From: an uncultured Rhodocyclaceae bacterium
GTDB taxonomy: Bacteria > Pseudomonadota > Gammaproteobacteria > Burkholderiales > Rhodocyclaceae
DNA length: 6,631 nt
Direction of reading: 5' to 3'
Assembly (NCBI GenBank): GCA_937892345.1
Contig: CALAGF010000271.1
Coordinates: forward strand, 1 to 6,631
The notes beneath the pieces were generated by a model that was not told where the DNA came from, made no database searches, and saw nothing but the letters and a program-made list of their open reading frames with translations. Shown here one piece after another: positions 6,269-6,631 of the stretch. Every line of letters starts with the position of its first letter. Position 1 is the first letter of the stretch. Both the position numbers and the translations under genes were made by a program.

Positions 6269-6631
6269 ATGTTTGAATCTATCTCTCAAACGGTGAGCAG
6301 CAATATTGCAATCGTGCTCAGTCTCATTGCCTCTGCTCTATTGATTGCCGCCTATTACTCCAGCATGAGATTCCGCTTTTGGATACGCGATTTCTGGGTT
6401 TCGCTTCCGCTCATTGGATTAATTACCCGCCTATCAAAAGACAGGACTCACGGCTCTAATGGATGGCTTCGTGCAGAGGAAAGTCTTTGTGCGGAATACA
6501 AGCCGTTCATCACGATGATGCGAAAAAATGAGTTTAACAAACGCATTGAATATCTTCGCAAATCTGCTGACCTTGGGCGTACCCCAACCCCATTTTTGAT
6601 TTGGGTTCTACTCGTGGTGCTAGTTATCGCT
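6269..6631 (+). CDS. Integral membrane protein of unknown function, 3'-truncated by the window end
   Basis: The frame is open from an ATG at 6269 to the last base, giving 121 residues with no stop. AGGA at 6259-6262 lies six bases before the ATG and only 13 bases separate it from the OmpA-type stop codon, so the two genes should share a transcript. Residues 12-31 form a first membrane helix (IAIVLSLIASALLIAAYY), followed by basic RFRFWIR, which suggests the N-terminus faces the periplasm. Residues 42-52 are weakly hydrophobic. Residues 56-108 are polar and helical, containing WLRAEESLCAEYKPF and RIEYLRKSADLGRTPTP, probably cytoplasmic. A second membrane helix starts at about 109 (FLIWVLLVVLVIA) and is cut off. 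I do not recognise the family; I see no MotA/ExbB pattern. It may be the inner-membrane partner of the OmpA-type lipoprotein. Confidence 0.8.
   Translation, partial: MFESISQTVSSNIAIVLSLIASALLIAAYYSSMRFRFWIRDFWVSLPLIGLITRLSKDRTHGSNGWLRAEESLCAEYKPFITMMRKNEFNKRIEYLRKSADLGRTPTPFLIWVLLVVLVIA

Noticed and set aside
4549..6631. Zorya-type defence pair (OmpA/MotB-like plus MotA-like)
   Set aside because: The OmpA protein has a lipoprotein signal and glycine zippers instead of a MotB-like single membrane helix, and the partner shows no MotA-like helices in the visible part.
1..6631. CRISPR arrays, tRNA or rRNA genes, transposases
   Set aside because: I saw no regularly spaced repeats, cloverleaf-like segments or transposase motifs on either strand.

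Overview
The window looks like the end of a metagenomic or draft contig from a proteobacterium. A betaproteobacterium is my best guess, from the Cti plus DUF465 gene content and the high-GC proteobacterial codon use of the left two thirds. That assignment is inference and is weakly held. The first 50 bases are not biological: they match an untrimmed Illumina P7/index/Read 2 adapter, so real genomic sequence starts at about base 51.

Left block (51-4363, GC-rich). A gene truncated at its 5' end by the contig edge encodes an alpha/beta hydrolase. It appears to be the C-terminal part of a GMC-oxidoreductase/hydrolase fusion of the cholesterol-oxidase-like type, and it carries a Cys rather than a Ser in its nucleophile elbow. 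Its last 14 bases overlap the start of a gene for a fatty acid cis/trans isomerase (Cti). This Cti has a lipoprotein signal peptide and a c-type haem motif. The two are probably co-transcribed and translationally coupled, which links the hydrolase/oxidoreductase to membrane-lipid or hydrophobic-compound stress. A short DUF465 (YdcH-type) coiled-coil gene follows with its own good ribosome binding site. The block closes with a perfect 28-bp inverted repeat, very probably a bidirectional terminator.

Right block (about 4430-6631, AT-richer and patchy in composition). This holds a two-gene unit. The first gene encodes a large OmpA-family lipoprotein with a double glycine zipper, a peptidoglycan-binding OmpA domain, a long disordered linker and a C-terminal domain of about 150 residues that I do not recognise. 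Thirteen bases later, with a good ribosome binding site, begins an integral membrane protein that runs off the window. Together they could form an envelope-spanning outer-membrane/peptidoglycan/inner-membrane assembly of unknown function. The change in composition and the hairpin at the junction suggest a different evolutionary history from the left block. This right-hand pair is the best candidate for something undescribed.
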